DNA from: Polaribacter cellanae
Lineage (GTDB): Bacteria > Bacteroidota > Bacteroidia > Flavobacteriales > Flavobacteriaceae
Length of the DNA stretch: 64,000 nt
Assembly: GCF_017569185.1 (NCBI RefSeq)
Contig: NZ_CP071869.1
Span: 186,001-250,000 of the forward strand
Direction: 5' to 3'
In this document: one piece after another, positions 29,433 through 38,425 of the stretch
Numbering within the stretch: position 1 is the first letter of the stretch
Layout of the letters: each line of letters begins with the position of its first letter
The notes under the pieces: model-generated
What the model saw: the letters and a program-made list of their open reading frames with translations, nothing else
Told to the model about the DNA's origin: nothing
The model's database searches: none
Position numbers and translations under genes: made by a program

Positions 29433-29636
29433 TTAGTTATGTTGAGGTTCAGAACAATTTTCGAACTGATCTGGTGTTTTTCCACAAAAACCACAAGCTT
29501 CACCTTCTTGATTTAACATTGGATTTTGGCTTGCACAAGTTCCTGCAAATTTACCATCTTTTTTTGCCCAAATTTTTATTGCAATTCCAAGAACAGCAAG
29601 GGCTAATAAACCTAATGTGATAAAAAATAATTTCAT
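29433..29636 (-). CDS. Small Cys-rich single-span membrane protein
   Basis: The 67-residue protein has one N-terminal membrane segment (about 4-22) followed by four cysteines in GTCAS, GEACGFCGKTP and FENCSEP. The spacing could bind zinc or an iron-sulfur centre, or form disulfides. The pattern recurs in flavobacteria, but I know no function. First gene of the glycosyltransferase, sigma factor and transporter operon. Confidence 0.8.
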   Translation of the reverse strand: MKLFFITLGLLALAVLGIAIKIWAKKDGKFAGTCASQNPMLNQEGEACGFCGKTPDQFENCSEPQHN

Positions 29637-29702
29637 AAAATAGTATTGTTTTACAAAGATACAAATAATTATGTTTTTTTGAGTTTTTGAAAAATTTTTG
29701 AC

Positions 29703-29735
29703 AAAAAAAAACTGTCTATTATAGACAGTTTTTAA
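29703..29735 (-). terminator. Terminator of the metallopeptidase gene
   Basis: Stem AAAAACTGTCTA / TAGACAGTTTTT with flanking A and T runs, 30 bases after the stop at 29765. Confidence 0.85.
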
Positions 29736-29764
29736 AAAATTAAGTTCTAAAATTTTATTTAGTT

Positions 29765-30622
29765 TTAATTGTTAAGATTCATAAATTCTTTTTCAGATAT
29801 TTTTCCAGTATAAATGTCATGAAGTTCTTTTAAGTGAGATAAAATATTATCGTGAGCTTCTTTATCAATTGTTTCAGGTTTTTTCAGGTTTTTTTTCAGT
29901 TGTCCATCTAATACATATTTTCTAAAGTAATAAAAAAAGTTAGAATCGAAATTTCTATTAGAATATGTACCATTTTCCGCCAATAAATAACCTAGTCTGT
30001 ATGCAGATCTTCTTTGTGGAGCAGTACCATGAGAACTTCCTAAAGGACCTGCTAAAGTTTGTGAAAACCTATAAGCACCTGCAGCAGTTGTCCAGTTGCT
30101 AGTAAATTTTTTTCTAATATAATATCCACCAAAACCATCTGCTTCTAACTCTGTAGCACTTACATGATTATTACTAGGAATTCTAGAGTCTCTAAATTGT
30201 ATTTGATGTGCCATTTCATGAGCTACAACATACGCTATAGCTGCATTTCCATAACCTTTAGCACCTGCCAAAAGTTCTTCTCCCCAAACAATATATCCTT
30301 GAGAAAAGGAAAGTGCATTAAAAGTTCCAGAACCTCCTGCAAAGTATATTGGTACATTTCCCATACCAAAAAAAGTAGCACTTGCATTGTGTTGTTTCTT
30401 TAAAAAATCTGTTGTTGGTCTATCTACAATATAATTAGCCCAATAAGAATCTTTCCCAAATTTGCTTAAAGTGTAGCTGTTTGTATTTTCTAAATTTAAA
30501 TTACTTGGCTCCATTATGCTTTCAGGGCCATTTGTGTTAGAGGTTATATTTTCTTCTGTAGTACAGTTTTGAAAAAAAAATGTTAGTGTAATAAGGAATA
30601 ATAATTTTTTTAAATTTTTCAT
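29765..30622 (-). CDS. Lipoprotein zinc metallopeptidase-like protein
   Basis: The 285-residue protein has a lipoprotein signal (lipobox Cys20, FFQNC) and a HEMAHQ motif at 135-140, a gluzincin-like HExxH. Downstream ELEADGFGGYY offers the third ligand Glu. It resembles the neutral zinc metallopeptidase group. Likely attached to the outer or inner membrane facing out. Monocistronic, with a terminator just after it. Confidence 0.82.
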   Translation of the reverse strand: MKNLKKLLFLITLTFFFQNCTTEENITSNTNGPESIMEPSNLNLENTNSYTLSKFGKDSYWANYIVDRPTTDFLKKQHNASATFFGMGNVPIYFAGGSGTFNALSFSQGYIVWGEELLAGAKGYGNAAIAYVVAHEMAHQIQFRDSRIPSNNHVSATELEADGFGGYYIRKKFTSNWTTAAGAYRFSQTLAGPLGSSHGTAPQRRSAYRLGYLLAENGTYSNRNFDSNFFYYFRKYVLDGQLKKNLKKPETIDKEAHDNILSHLKELHDIYTGKISEKEFMNLNN

Positions 30623-31203
30623 TTTTAGTTAAGTTTTAAGGGTTTGAACTTAATTTGTTATATATTACAACGTAAGAGTGATGAGAAAATTATGTTAAAA
30701 AGGTTAATTTTTTATTTTTTGTGTAAAATTAAGGTTGTTTTTGGTGTTATTAGTTAATACGAAATCGTTTTAATTTTGTTTTTAGTGTAAAATATTAATA
30801 GTGTAAAATTTAGGCTAATTTTCTTATGGGTTTTAATTATACTATTTTTAGAAAAGATGTTTTTAAACTAAAATTAGTTACTGAGAAGATTTAAAACATT
30901 GCAAGAACTTCTTATTTGCAGGTGAAGAATTAAAAAAAAACAAAAGATAAAAGCGTTATTTAGAAATATTGAAGAGAAAGGACTCTTAAATTAACGTGAG
31001 TTTGATATATTACTAATTGATTATTTACCACTTAAATATTTTTCTTTTGTAAATCAATAACATTCCGAACTTAGGAAGAGAAATCTTACAATAAGTTATG
31101 AGATTTCCTCTATCGTCTAAATGATACAAAAAAAACTAAATGGCTGTTTATTAATTGGTAAGATGTAATTGTATGTTGTTTTGTTACTTAAATCGAACTC
31201 ACG
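30623..31203. other. Non-coding region before the metallopeptidase gene
   Basis: No gene is visible in either strand. The first 370 bases are very AT-rich with no clear promoter box. The rest (30994-31206) is a repeat-like element described separately. Confidence 0.6.
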
Positions 31204-31206
31204 TTA
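30994..31206. repeat. Inverted-repeat element with REP-like core
   Basis: Terminal arms AACGTGAGTTTGAT and ATCGAACTCACGTT match in 13 of 14 positions as inverted repeats. The core (about 31060-31125) is a degenerate REP-like palindrome starting CATTCCGAACTTAGG and ending CCTCTATCGTCTAAATG. The right arm runs into the murB stop codon. No coding capacity, so MITE-like. Confidence 0.7.
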
Positions 31207-32232
31207 AATTACATTTACTTCAATTTCTAAAGGAATTCTAAACTTCTTTGAAATCTTTTTTTGAATTTTTTTAGCAAGTGCGTAAATTTCTTCACCAGAA
31301 GCATTGCCATAATTTACTAAAACCAATGCTTGTTTTTCGTGAACACCAGCATCGCCAAAACGTTTTCCTTTAAAGCCACTTTGTTCTACCAACCAACCAG
31401 CAGGAACTTTGTAGGTAATGTCTCCTTGAGCACAGTCGAAAGGTTTTATTTCGTAAAATGGAATGTTTGGATATTCTTTTTGAAGTTTTAAAAACTGTTC
31501 TTTAGAAATTACAGGATTCTTAAAAAAACTACCACTGTTTCCAATTTCTTTTGGATCTGGAAGTTTCGATTTTCTAATGGCAATAACAGCATCAGAAATG
31601 TCTTTTAAAGTAGGTTTTCTAATGTTTTTTGAAGCTAATTCAGCTTCAATGGCTCCATAAGAAGTATTTAATTGATGTTTTTTCTTCGTTAATTTAAAAC
31701 TAACCGCAGTTAAAATTACTTTTCCTTTTAATTTGTTTTTAAAAATTGAATTTCGATATCCAAACTCACAATCTTTATTTGAAAAAGTAACTCTTTTACC
31801 TGTTTCAATTTCAATGGCTTCTACTTTTATAATGGTATCTTTAACTTCAACTCCATAAGCACCAATATTTTGAATTGGACATGTACCAACATTGCCAGGA
31901 ATTAAAGATAAATTTTCAATTCCCCCATAATTTTCAGCAATACAAAACAGGACGAATTCGTGCCAGTTTTCACCAGCATTAACAGTAATATACACAAAAT
32001 TATCATCTTCATTATCAATAGAAATTCCTTTCATATCAATATGAACAACCAATTTTTCGATATCTTTAGTAAGTAACATATTACTTCCGCCAGAAATTAA
32101 AAAAAGGTCTTTTTCAACTTTTATCAATTGTTGTAAATCGTAATAAGAAGATATAGAAACAAAACGTTTGGCATTTGTAGAAATACCAAACGTATTGTAA
32201 TTTTTAAGTGATATGTTTTGTTGGACTTTCAA
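31204..32232 (-). CDS. murB: UDP-N-acetylenolpyruvoylglucosamine reductase, with repeat-derived insertion
   Basis: The 342-residue protein has the FAD-binding GGGSN-like loop (SGGSNMLL), the VGTCPIQNIGAYG region, the catalytic Ser in GSFFKNP and the late Glu in PLEIEV. It reduces enolpyruvyl-UDP-GlcNAc to UDP-MurNAc in the cytoplasm. Between PFYEI and TYKVPAGW there are about 8 extra residues, KPFDCAQGD, encoded by a half copy of the dispersed palindromic element (31419-31445). The domain around it is otherwise intact, so the enzyme is probably active. Confidence 0.95.
   Translation of the reverse strand: MKVQQNISLKNYNTFGISTNAKRFVSISSYYDLQQLIKVEKDLFLISGGSNMLLTKDIEKLVVHIDMKGISIDNEDDNFVYITVNAGENWHEFVLFCIAENYGGIENLSLIPGNVGTCPIQNIGAYGVEVKDTIIKVEAIEIETGKRVTFSNKDCEFGYRNSIFKNKLKGKVILTAVSFKLTKKKHQLNTSYGAIEAELASKNIRKPTLKDISDAVIAIRKSKLPDPKEIGNSGSFFKNPVISKEQFLKLQKEYPNIPFYEIKPFDCAQGDITYKVPAGWLVEQSGFKGKRFGDAGVHEKQALVLVNYGNASGEEIYALAKKIQKKISKKFRIPLEIEVNVI
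31419..31445. repeat. Half palindromic element in frame inside murB
   Basis: This 27-base segment matches the left arm of the intergenic element at 32244-32270 at about 25 of 27 positions (TGTCTCCTTGAGC, then CAGT, GAAAGGTT). It encodes the PFDCAQGD peptide of MurB. Confidence 0.85.
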
Positions 32233-32243
32233 TGTAATTTATT

Positions 32244-32302
32244 TGTCTCCTTGAGCGCAGTAGAAAGGTTGTAATGGTTCTCGATTGCACTCGAACAGAC
32301 AT
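32244..32302. repeat. Dispersed palindromic element, copy 2
   Basis: Imperfect inverted repeat with outer TGTCTCC and AGACA ends and inner TTGAGCGCAGTAGAAAGG and TTCTCGATTGCACTCGAA arms. It begins 11 bases upstream of the murB start, so it may form part of the murB leader. Confidence 0.85.
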
Positions 32303-32341
32303 TTATAAGCTATTTTTATAAAGTAATTTTTTTAAATTATA

Positions 32342-33532
32342 TTAATTTTTATATTGTTTTAAAGCTTCTGCTAAAATTTTTACAGAACGTTTTAAATCGT
32401 TTTTATTTAAAACGTACGCCATTCTAATTTGGTTTTTTCCTTCTCCTTCTGTCGAGTAAAACCCACTTGCAGGAGCAACCATTACTGTTTCGTTATTCAA
32501 ATTAAAATCTTCTAATAGCCATTGTGCAAAAGCATCAGAATCTTTTACTGGTAGTTGGGCAACACAGTAAAAAGCACCTTTAGGTTTGGCAACTTTTACG
32601 CCATTAATTTTTTCTAATTCTGTAATTAATGTATTTCTTCGAGAAACATATTCTTCGATAACAGCATCAAAATAAGATTGTGGTGTATCTAAAGCTGCTT
32701 CACTTGCCAATAATGCATATGTTGGAGGACTTAATCTTGCTTGCGCAAATTTAATTGCCGTTTTTATAAAATTTTCATTTTTTGAAACAATACAACCAAT
32801 TCTTGCACCACACATACTATAACGTTTCGAAACAGAATCGATAACAATGGCATGTTGGTCTAAACCTTCTAAAGATAAAACAGAAGTGTGTTTTAAACCA
32901 TCGTAGGCAAATTCTCTATACACTTCATCTGCAATTAAATATAAATCGTGTTTTAAGACAATCTTTTTCAATTTTTCGATTTCTTCTTCAGAATATAAAT
33001 AACCAGTTGGGTTTCCAGGATTACAAATTAAAATTGCTTTGGTTTTTTCTGTAATTAATTTCTCAAAATCTTCAATTTTTGGCAGTGCAAAATTATTTTC
33101 AATTTTAGAAATTACAGGAACTACTGTTACTCCAGAAGCCGTAGAAAAACCATTATAGTTTGCATAAAATGGTTCTGGAATAATAATTTCGTCTCCTGGA
33201 TCTGTAATACTTCCAATGGTAAAAAGCAATGCTTCAGAACCACCAGTTGTTATTACAATATTGTTTGAGTTAACAGGAATGTTGTTATTTATATAATATT
33301 TTGCTAATTTGGTTCTGTATGCTTCAGAGCCTTCAGATCGTGCATAAGATAAGGTTTCTATAGTGTTGTTTTTTACAGCATCTAAAGCTACTTGAGGTGT
33401 TTTAATATCTGGCTGACCAATATTTAAGTGAAAAACATTCACTCCTCTTTTTTTAGCATCTTCTGCATAAGGTACCAATTTTCTAATTGGCGATTCTGGC
33501 ATTTGTGTTCCTTTTCTAGATATTGATGGCAT
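32342..33532 (-). CDS. Class I/II pyridoxal phosphate aminotransferase
   Basis: The 396-residue protein is a fold-type I aminotransferase close to aspartate aminotransferases. It has NIGQPDIKTP near the start, ICNPGNPTG, the PLP lysine in DSVSKRYSMCGARIG, and a late Arg in QIRMAYVL for the carboxylate. Amino donor or acceptor unknown. Faces murB in the same direction, about 110 bases upstream, separated by repeat copy 2. Confidence 0.92.
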   Translation of the reverse strand: MPSISRKGTQMPESPIRKLVPYAEDAKKRGVNVFHLNIGQPDIKTPQVALDAVKNNTIETLSYARSEGSEAYRTKLAKYYINNNIPVNSNNIVITTGGSEALLFTIGSITDPGDEIIIPEPFYANYNGFSTASGVTVVPVISKIENNFALPKIEDFEKLITEKTKAILICNPGNPTGYLYSEEEIEKLKKIVLKHDLYLIADEVYREFAYDGLKHTSVLSLEGLDQHAIVIDSVSKRYSMCGARIGCIVSKNENFIKTAIKFAQARLSPPTYALLASEAALDTPQSYFDAVIEEYVSRRNTLITELEKINGVKVAKPKGAFYCVAQLPVKDSDAFAQWLLEDFNLNNETVMVAPASGFYSTEGEGKNQIRMAYVLNKNDLKRSVKILAEALKQYKN

Positions 33533-33686
33533 AATATTTTATTCTAAAATTTATCTCTGCAAATTTGCAAAATATATTTTACAACAAAGAATGTTCTACT
33601 AGAAACTTAATGGTTAAAAGTTTGCCAAAAGCGTAAAAAGATAAAAGTTAATTTGTATTTTAGAGAAGTCAAAAATACTTACTTCT

Positions 33687-35027
33687 TTGAAAAAAATAAT
33701 AATTTCTTTAATTTTTTTATTGTTGATGATAGTTCCTGAAAACTATGGTCAGAAAGGTTTTCGTTTTTTAAATGCTGATGCTAAAAAAGAACGGATAAAG
33801 TTTAGGTTAATTAACAATTTAATTATAATTCCTATAGAAATTAATGGAAAAGAACTTTCCTTTATTTTAGATTCTGGTGTAAACAAAACCATTATTTTTA
33901 ATTTATCGGAAAACGATAGTATTGGTTTATCAAACCCTAAAAAAGTAGCTTTAAGAGGTTTGGGAGGAGGAGAGTCTGTAGATGCATTATTGTCTAAAAA
34001 CAACAAACTATCGCTAAATGGAATTGTTGGTTTTAATGAAACCTTATATGTAATTTTAGAAGATTATTTTGATTTGTCCAGTAAAATGGGCACAACAATT
34101 CATGGTATTATTGGGTATAATTTATTGAAGAATTTTATTATAAAAATAAATTACAGAACAAAAGTTTTACATTTTTATAATGCCAAAACATACTCATATA
34201 AAAAATGCCGAAAGTGCGAGGTTTTACCAATTCAATTTTATCGAAAAAAACCCTATGTTAATGTAAAAGTTCAGTTAGATACGATTAGAAAAAAATTAAC
34301 AGATGTAAAATTATTAATTGATTCTGGTGGAAGTGATGCCCTTTGGTTATTTGAACATACAAAAAAAGACATTGTAACTCCAAAACGCTATTTTAAAGAT
34401 ATTTTAGGAGAAGGTTTAAGTGGGGCTATATTTGGCAACAGAAGTAGAATTCCAAAATTAGTAATTGGCAATTTTAATATAAAAGAACCAACTGTTTCTT
34501 TTTTAGATACGACTTCCACAAAGAATGCGAGAAAATTTAAAAAAAGAAACGGAAGTATTGGAGGGAATGTTCTAAAGCGATTTAAGATTTGGTTAGATTA
34601 TCCTAATAGCCAAATTATGCTAAAAAAAAATGGTTCTTTTAAACAAGATTTTAATTACAATATGAGTGGTTTAGATGTTGTTTATGATGGGAAACAATTG
34701 GTAAAAGAAGAATCCGTAAAAAAGCTTACAGATAGATATAACAATAAAGTTAATGGAAATAATACAATTTCTTTTGTAACTAATTTTTCTTATAAATTTA
34801 GGCCTTCATTTAAAATAAGAACAGTTGTTATGGGGTCACCAGCATTTAGAGCGGGTTTAAAACCAGAGGATGTAATTGTTAAAATTAATAGAAAACCTGC
34901 TCATAATTATACTTTAAACGACATTGTAAATAAATTTAAAGAAAGGCATAATAAAAGAATTCGAATTACTGTAAATAGAAAAGGAATAATCTTAAAGTTC
35001 GAATTTAGGTTGCAAAAAAAGGTTTAA
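33687..35027 (+). CDS. Retropepsin-like aspartyl protease with C-terminal PDZ domain
   Basis: The 446-residue protein has a signal peptide (start TTG 33687), two aspartyl-protease halves with the motifs FILDSGVN near residue 60 and LLIDSGGSD near 210, and a PDZ domain at the C-terminus (GSPAFRAGLKPEDVIVKIN). The two DSG motifs replace the classical DTG. It is likely a periplasmic or surface peptidase. Its end overlaps the DUF1573 gene by 4 bases tail to tail. Confidence 0.85.
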   Translation: MKKIIISLIFLLLMIVPENYGQKGFRFLNADAKKERIKFRLINNLIIIPIEINGKELSFILDSGVNKTIIFNLSENDSIGLSNPKKVALRGLGGGESVDALLSKNNKLSLNGIVGFNETLYVILEDYFDLSSKMGTTIHGIIGYNLLKNFIIKINYRTKVLHFYNAKTYSYKKCRKCEVLPIQFYRKKPYVNVKVQLDTIRKKLTDVKLLIDSGGSDALWLFEHTKKDIVTPKRYFKDILGEGLSGAIFGNRSRIPKLVIGNFNIKEPTVSFLDTTSTKNARKFKKRNGSIGGNVLKRFKIWLDYPNSQIMLKKNGSFKQDFNYNMSGLDVVYDGKQLVKEESVKKLTDRYNNKVNGNNTISFVTNFSYKFRPSFKIRTVVMGSPAFRAGLKPEDVIVKINRKPAHNYTLNDIVNKFKERHNKRIRITVNRKGIILKFEFRLQKKV

Positions 35028-35431
35028 TTATCTTCCGATAACAAGCTTTTTTCTTTTTCTAAAGAAATTCCTTTTGCGACAAAACCTTTTATTTTTATTA
35101 TTTTTCTAGGTGTTTTCGCATTCGAGAAAATAGTTATTTGTTTCGAAAATCCACCAGGTTTTTTAGTGTCGTAAGAAACTTTAATTTTACCTTTTTCGCC
35201 AGGCATTATAGGTTTTTCTGGTTTTTCTGGAACTGTACAACCACAAGAAGACTGTATTCTGTCTATAATTAATGGAGCGTCACCCACATTTGTAAAAATA
35301 AATGTTCGAACGCCATTAGAGTTTTTTGCGACTTTTCCATAGTCAATTGTTTCTTTTTCGAATTTAAATTCTTGAGCATTTATAGAAAATGAAATAAAAA
35401 GTACGACTATAAAGATTCCGAAAGTTTTCAT
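35024..35431 (-). CDS. DUF1573 domain protein, secreted
   Basis: The 135-residue protein has a signal peptide and the DUF1573 signature SSCGCTVPEKP, an Ig-like fold with a CxC motif. Role unknown; common in Bacteroidota. A PapD/ASPM-like beta sandwich is inferred from the pattern FTNVGDAPLIID. Confidence 0.88.
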   Translation of the reverse strand: MKTFGIFIVVLFISFSINAQEFKFEKETIDYGKVAKNSNGVRTFIFTNVGDAPLIIDRIQSSCGCTVPEKPEKPIMPGEKGKIKVSYDTKKPGGFSKQITIFSNAKTPRKIIKIKGFVAKGISLEKEKSLLSEDN

Positions 35432-35555
35432 AATTAAATATTTATAATGTAAAATTAAGATTAATAATTTGTATTAAAAAATCAATCACTAATATTCTCT
35501 ACGAATTTAGAGTTTTGTATTTTTGTCAACTTAATATCAAAAAGGATACCAAAGT

Positions 35556-38252
35556 ATGACAATTCCATCTAAATACGATGCAAGTAAAGTAGAAGATAAG
35601 TGGTATGATTACTGGATGAAAAACAATTATTTTCATTCAACACCAGATGAAAGAGAGCCTTACACCATTGTAATTCCACCTCCAAACGTAACAGGAGTTT
35701 TACACATGGGACACATGTTAAACAACACAATACAAGATGTGTTAATTAGACGTGCACGTTTGTTGGGCAAAAATGCTTGTTGGGTTCCTGGAACAGATCA
35801 CGCATCTATTGCTACAGAAGCCAAAGTGGTTGCGAAATTAAAAGAAAAAGGAATTAAAAAAAGCGATTTAACTAGAGAAGAATTTTTACAGCATGCATTT
35901 GCTTGGAAAGATGAATATGGAGGAATTATTCTAGAACAATTAAAAAAATTAGGTGCTTCTTGCGACTGGGAAAGAACGGCGTTTACGATGGATCCAGAAA
36001 TGTCGGAATCTGTAATTAAAGTTTTTGTTGATTTATACAACAAAGGCTTAATTTACAGAGGTTATAGAATGGTAAACTGGGATCCAGAAGCAAAAACAAC
36101 ACTTTCAGATGAAGAAGTAATTCATGAAGAAAGACAAGGAAATTTATATTATTTGAAGTATAAAATCCTATCCTCAACCTTTTCCGAAGGAAAGGGAACT
36201 GAGCAAGATGCTTCAAATAACAGTGAGGAGTTAGAGGAGACTTATTTAACAATTGCTACAACAAGACCAGAAACAATTTTTGGAGATACTGCAATATGTA
36301 TTAACCCAAATGACGAGCGTTTTACACATTTAAAAGGAAAAAAAGCAATTGTGCCTTTATGTGGAAGAATTATTCCAATTATCGAAGATGAATATGTAGA
36401 TGTGGAGTTTGGAACAGGTTGTTTAAAAGTAACTCCTGCTCACGATGAAAATGATAAGAACCTTGGAGATAAGCACAATTTAGAAGTAATAGATATTTTT
36501 AATGACGATGCTTCTTTAAATTCATTCGGATTGCATTATCAAGGAAAAGATAGGTTTGTAGTTCGTAAAGAAATCTCGAAAGAATTAGAAGAAAAAGGAT
36601 TTTTAGTAAAGACGGAAGTTCATACCAATAAAGTAGGAACATCAGAAAGGACCAAAGCAGTAATTGAGCCTAGATTGTCCGACCAATGGTTTTTAAAAAT
36701 GAAAGATTTAGCACAACCTGCTATTGATGCTGTTTTGGGTGAAGATGCAGAAATCAACTTATTTCCAAAGAAATTCGAAAATACCTATCGTCATTGGATG
36801 GAAAATGTGCGCGATTGGAATATTTCTCGTCAGCTTTGGTGGGGACAACAAATTCCTGCGTATTTCTATGGAGATGGAAAAGAAGATTTTGTTGTTGCAG
36901 AGAATATTGAGGAAGCACTTTTGCTTGCAAAAGAAAAAACTTCAAACTCCCAACTTCAAACTTCCGATTTAACTCAAGATGAAGATGCTTTAGATACCTG
37001 GTTTTCTTCTTGGTTATGGCCAATGTCTGTTTTCGACGGAATTAGAAATCCAGAAAACGAAGAAATAAAATACTATTACCCAACAAACGATTTAGTTACA
37101 GGCCCCGATATTTTATTTTTCTGGGTCGCAAGAATGATTGTTGCAGGATATGAATATAAAGATGAAAAACCTTTCCAAAATGTTTATTTAACAGGTTTAG
37201 TTAGAGATAAACAAAGACGTAAAATGTCTAAATCTTTAGGAAACTCGCCAGATGCTTTAAAGTTAATTGACGATTATGGAGCAGATGGAGTAAGGGTTGG
37301 TTTGTTGTTAAGTTCTGCAGCTGGAAACGATTTAATGTTCGACGAAGATTTATGTCAACAAGGAAAAGGATTTGCCAACAAAATCTGGAATGCTTTCCGT
37401 TTGATAAAAGGTTGGGAAGTAGATGCTAGTTTAGAACAACCAGCAACAGCTAAAATAGGTTTAGAATGGTATGAAGCGAAATTTCAAAAAGCTTTGGCAG
37501 AAATTGAAGATCATTTTTCTAAATATAGGTTGTCAGACGCTTTAATGGCGATTTATAAATTGATAAATGACGATTTTTCTTCTTGGTTATTAGAAATTGT
37601 AAAGCCTGCATACCAAAAACCTATAGACAAAACAACGTTCGATGCAATTATTACAGTTTTAGAAAATAACCTGAAAGTATTGCATCCATTTATGCCGTTT
37701 TTAACAGAAGAAATTTGGCAATATATTGCAGATAGAACTAAAAGTGAAGCTTTAATTATCGCAAAATACCCAGAGGTTAAAGAATTTAATTCTAAAATTA
37801 TTACAGGTTTTGAATTTGCATCAAACGTGGTTTCAGGAATTAGAACCATCAGAAAAGATAAAAATATTTCTTTTAAAGATGCAGTTGAGTTATTTGTAAT
37901 AGATAATGAAAAGAACTCAAATCAGTTTAATGAAGTTATTCAAAAACTAACAAATACATCAACTATAAAAACCGTTTCAGAAAAAGTAGAAGGCGCATCT
38001 TTTAGAGTAAAATCGAATGAATACTTTATTCCAATTTCTATTGAAAATATAGATGTAGAGGCAGAAATTGAAAAATTATCTGGAGAGTTAAAAAGAGCAG
38101 AAGGCTTTTTAGTGGGCATTCAAAAGAAATTATCGAATGAACGTTTTGTTTCTAATGCACCAGAAAAAGTATTAGCTTTAGAACGTAAAAAAGAAGCAGA
38201 TACTTTGGCGAAAATAGAAACGATAATTGGGAGTTTAAATTCTTTAAAATAA
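35556..38252 (+). CDS. valS: Valine-tRNA ligase, with two repeat-derived insertions
   Basis: The 898-residue class I synthetase has HIGH as NVTGVLHMGHM (near 45), KMSKS as RRKMSKSLGN, the editing domain (TTRPETIFGDT, DHASIATE) and a C-terminal coiled coil (EKLSGELKRAE...). It charges tRNA-Val. In the editing domain, between LKYKIL and EETYLTIA, about 24 extra residues (SSTFSEGKGTEQDASNN...) appear, and near 467 another stretch TSNSQLQTSDLTQ. Both come from DNA of repeat character (36163-36240, 36935-36975) without frame damage. Monocistronic, ended by a terminator. Confidence 0.96.
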   Translation: MTIPSKYDASKVEDKWYDYWMKNNYFHSTPDEREPYTIVIPPPNVTGVLHMGHMLNNTIQDVLIRRARLLGKNACWVPGTDHASIATEAKVVAKLKEKGIKKSDLTREEFLQHAFAWKDEYGGIILEQLKKLGASCDWERTAFTMDPEMSESVIKVFVDLYNKGLIYRGYRMVNWDPEAKTTLSDEEVIHEERQGNLYYLKYKILSSTFSEGKGTEQDASNNSEELEETYLTIATTRPETIFGDTAICINPNDERFTHLKGKKAIVPLCGRIIPIIEDEYVDVEFGTGCLKVTPAHDENDKNLGDKHNLEVIDIFNDDASLNSFGLHYQGKDRFVVRKEISKELEEKGFLVKTEVHTNKVGTSERTKAVIEPRLSDQWFLKMKDLAQPAIDAVLGEDAEINLFPKKFENTYRHWMENVRDWNISRQLWWGQQIPAYFYGDGKEDFVVAENIEEALLLAKEKTSNSQLQTSDLTQDEDALDTWFSSWLWPMSVFDGIRNPENEEIKYYYPTNDLVTGPDILFFWVARMIVAGYEYKDEKPFQNVYLTGLVRDKQRRKMSKSLGNSPDALKLIDDYGADGVRVGLLLSSAAGNDLMFDEDLCQQGKGFANKIWNAFRLIKGWEVDASLEQPATAKIGLEWYEAKFQKALAEIEDHFSKYRLSDALMAIYKLINDDFSSWLLEIVKPAYQKPIDKTTFDAIITVLENNLKVLHPFMPFLTEEIWQYIADRTKSEALIIAKYPEVKEFNSKIITGFEFASNVVSGIRTIRKDKNISFKDAVELFVIDNEKNSNQFNEVIQKLTNTSTIKTVSEKVEGASFRVKSNEYFIPISIENIDVEAEIEKLSGELKRAEGFLVGIQKKLSNERFVSNAPEKVLALERKKEADTLAKIETIIGSLNSLK
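36163..36240. repeat. Palindromic insert within valS
   Basis: The inner CCTTTTCCGAAGGAAAGG is a palindrome, resembling common flavobacterial intergenic debris. It encodes hydrophilic extra residues in the editing domain. Confidence 0.6.
36935..36975. repeat. CTTCAAACTTCCAACT-type insert within valS
   Basis: The words AACTTCAAACTCCCAACTTC and AACTTCCGA repeat within the segment and resemble intergenic 4906-4925. It encodes SNSQLQTSDLTQ. Confidence 0.55.
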
Positions 38253-38277
38253 ATTTTTACTTCAATATTTATAGTAC

Positions 38278-38313
38278 AAAATCCTTCAGAATTTAAATTT
38301 TGAAGGATTTTTT
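38278..38313 (+). terminator. valS terminator
   Basis: Stem AAATCCTTCA / TGAAGGATTT and a T run, about 25 bases after the valS stop. Confidence 0.85.
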
Positions 38314-38425
38314 GTTTATCTTAACATTTTGTTAAAAAAATATAAAAATAGATTTTTCGACTTTAGAAATAGAATATCAATCTTATTCTAACGTTATAAA
38401 GTTAACTATTAAAACCCTAAAAAAG

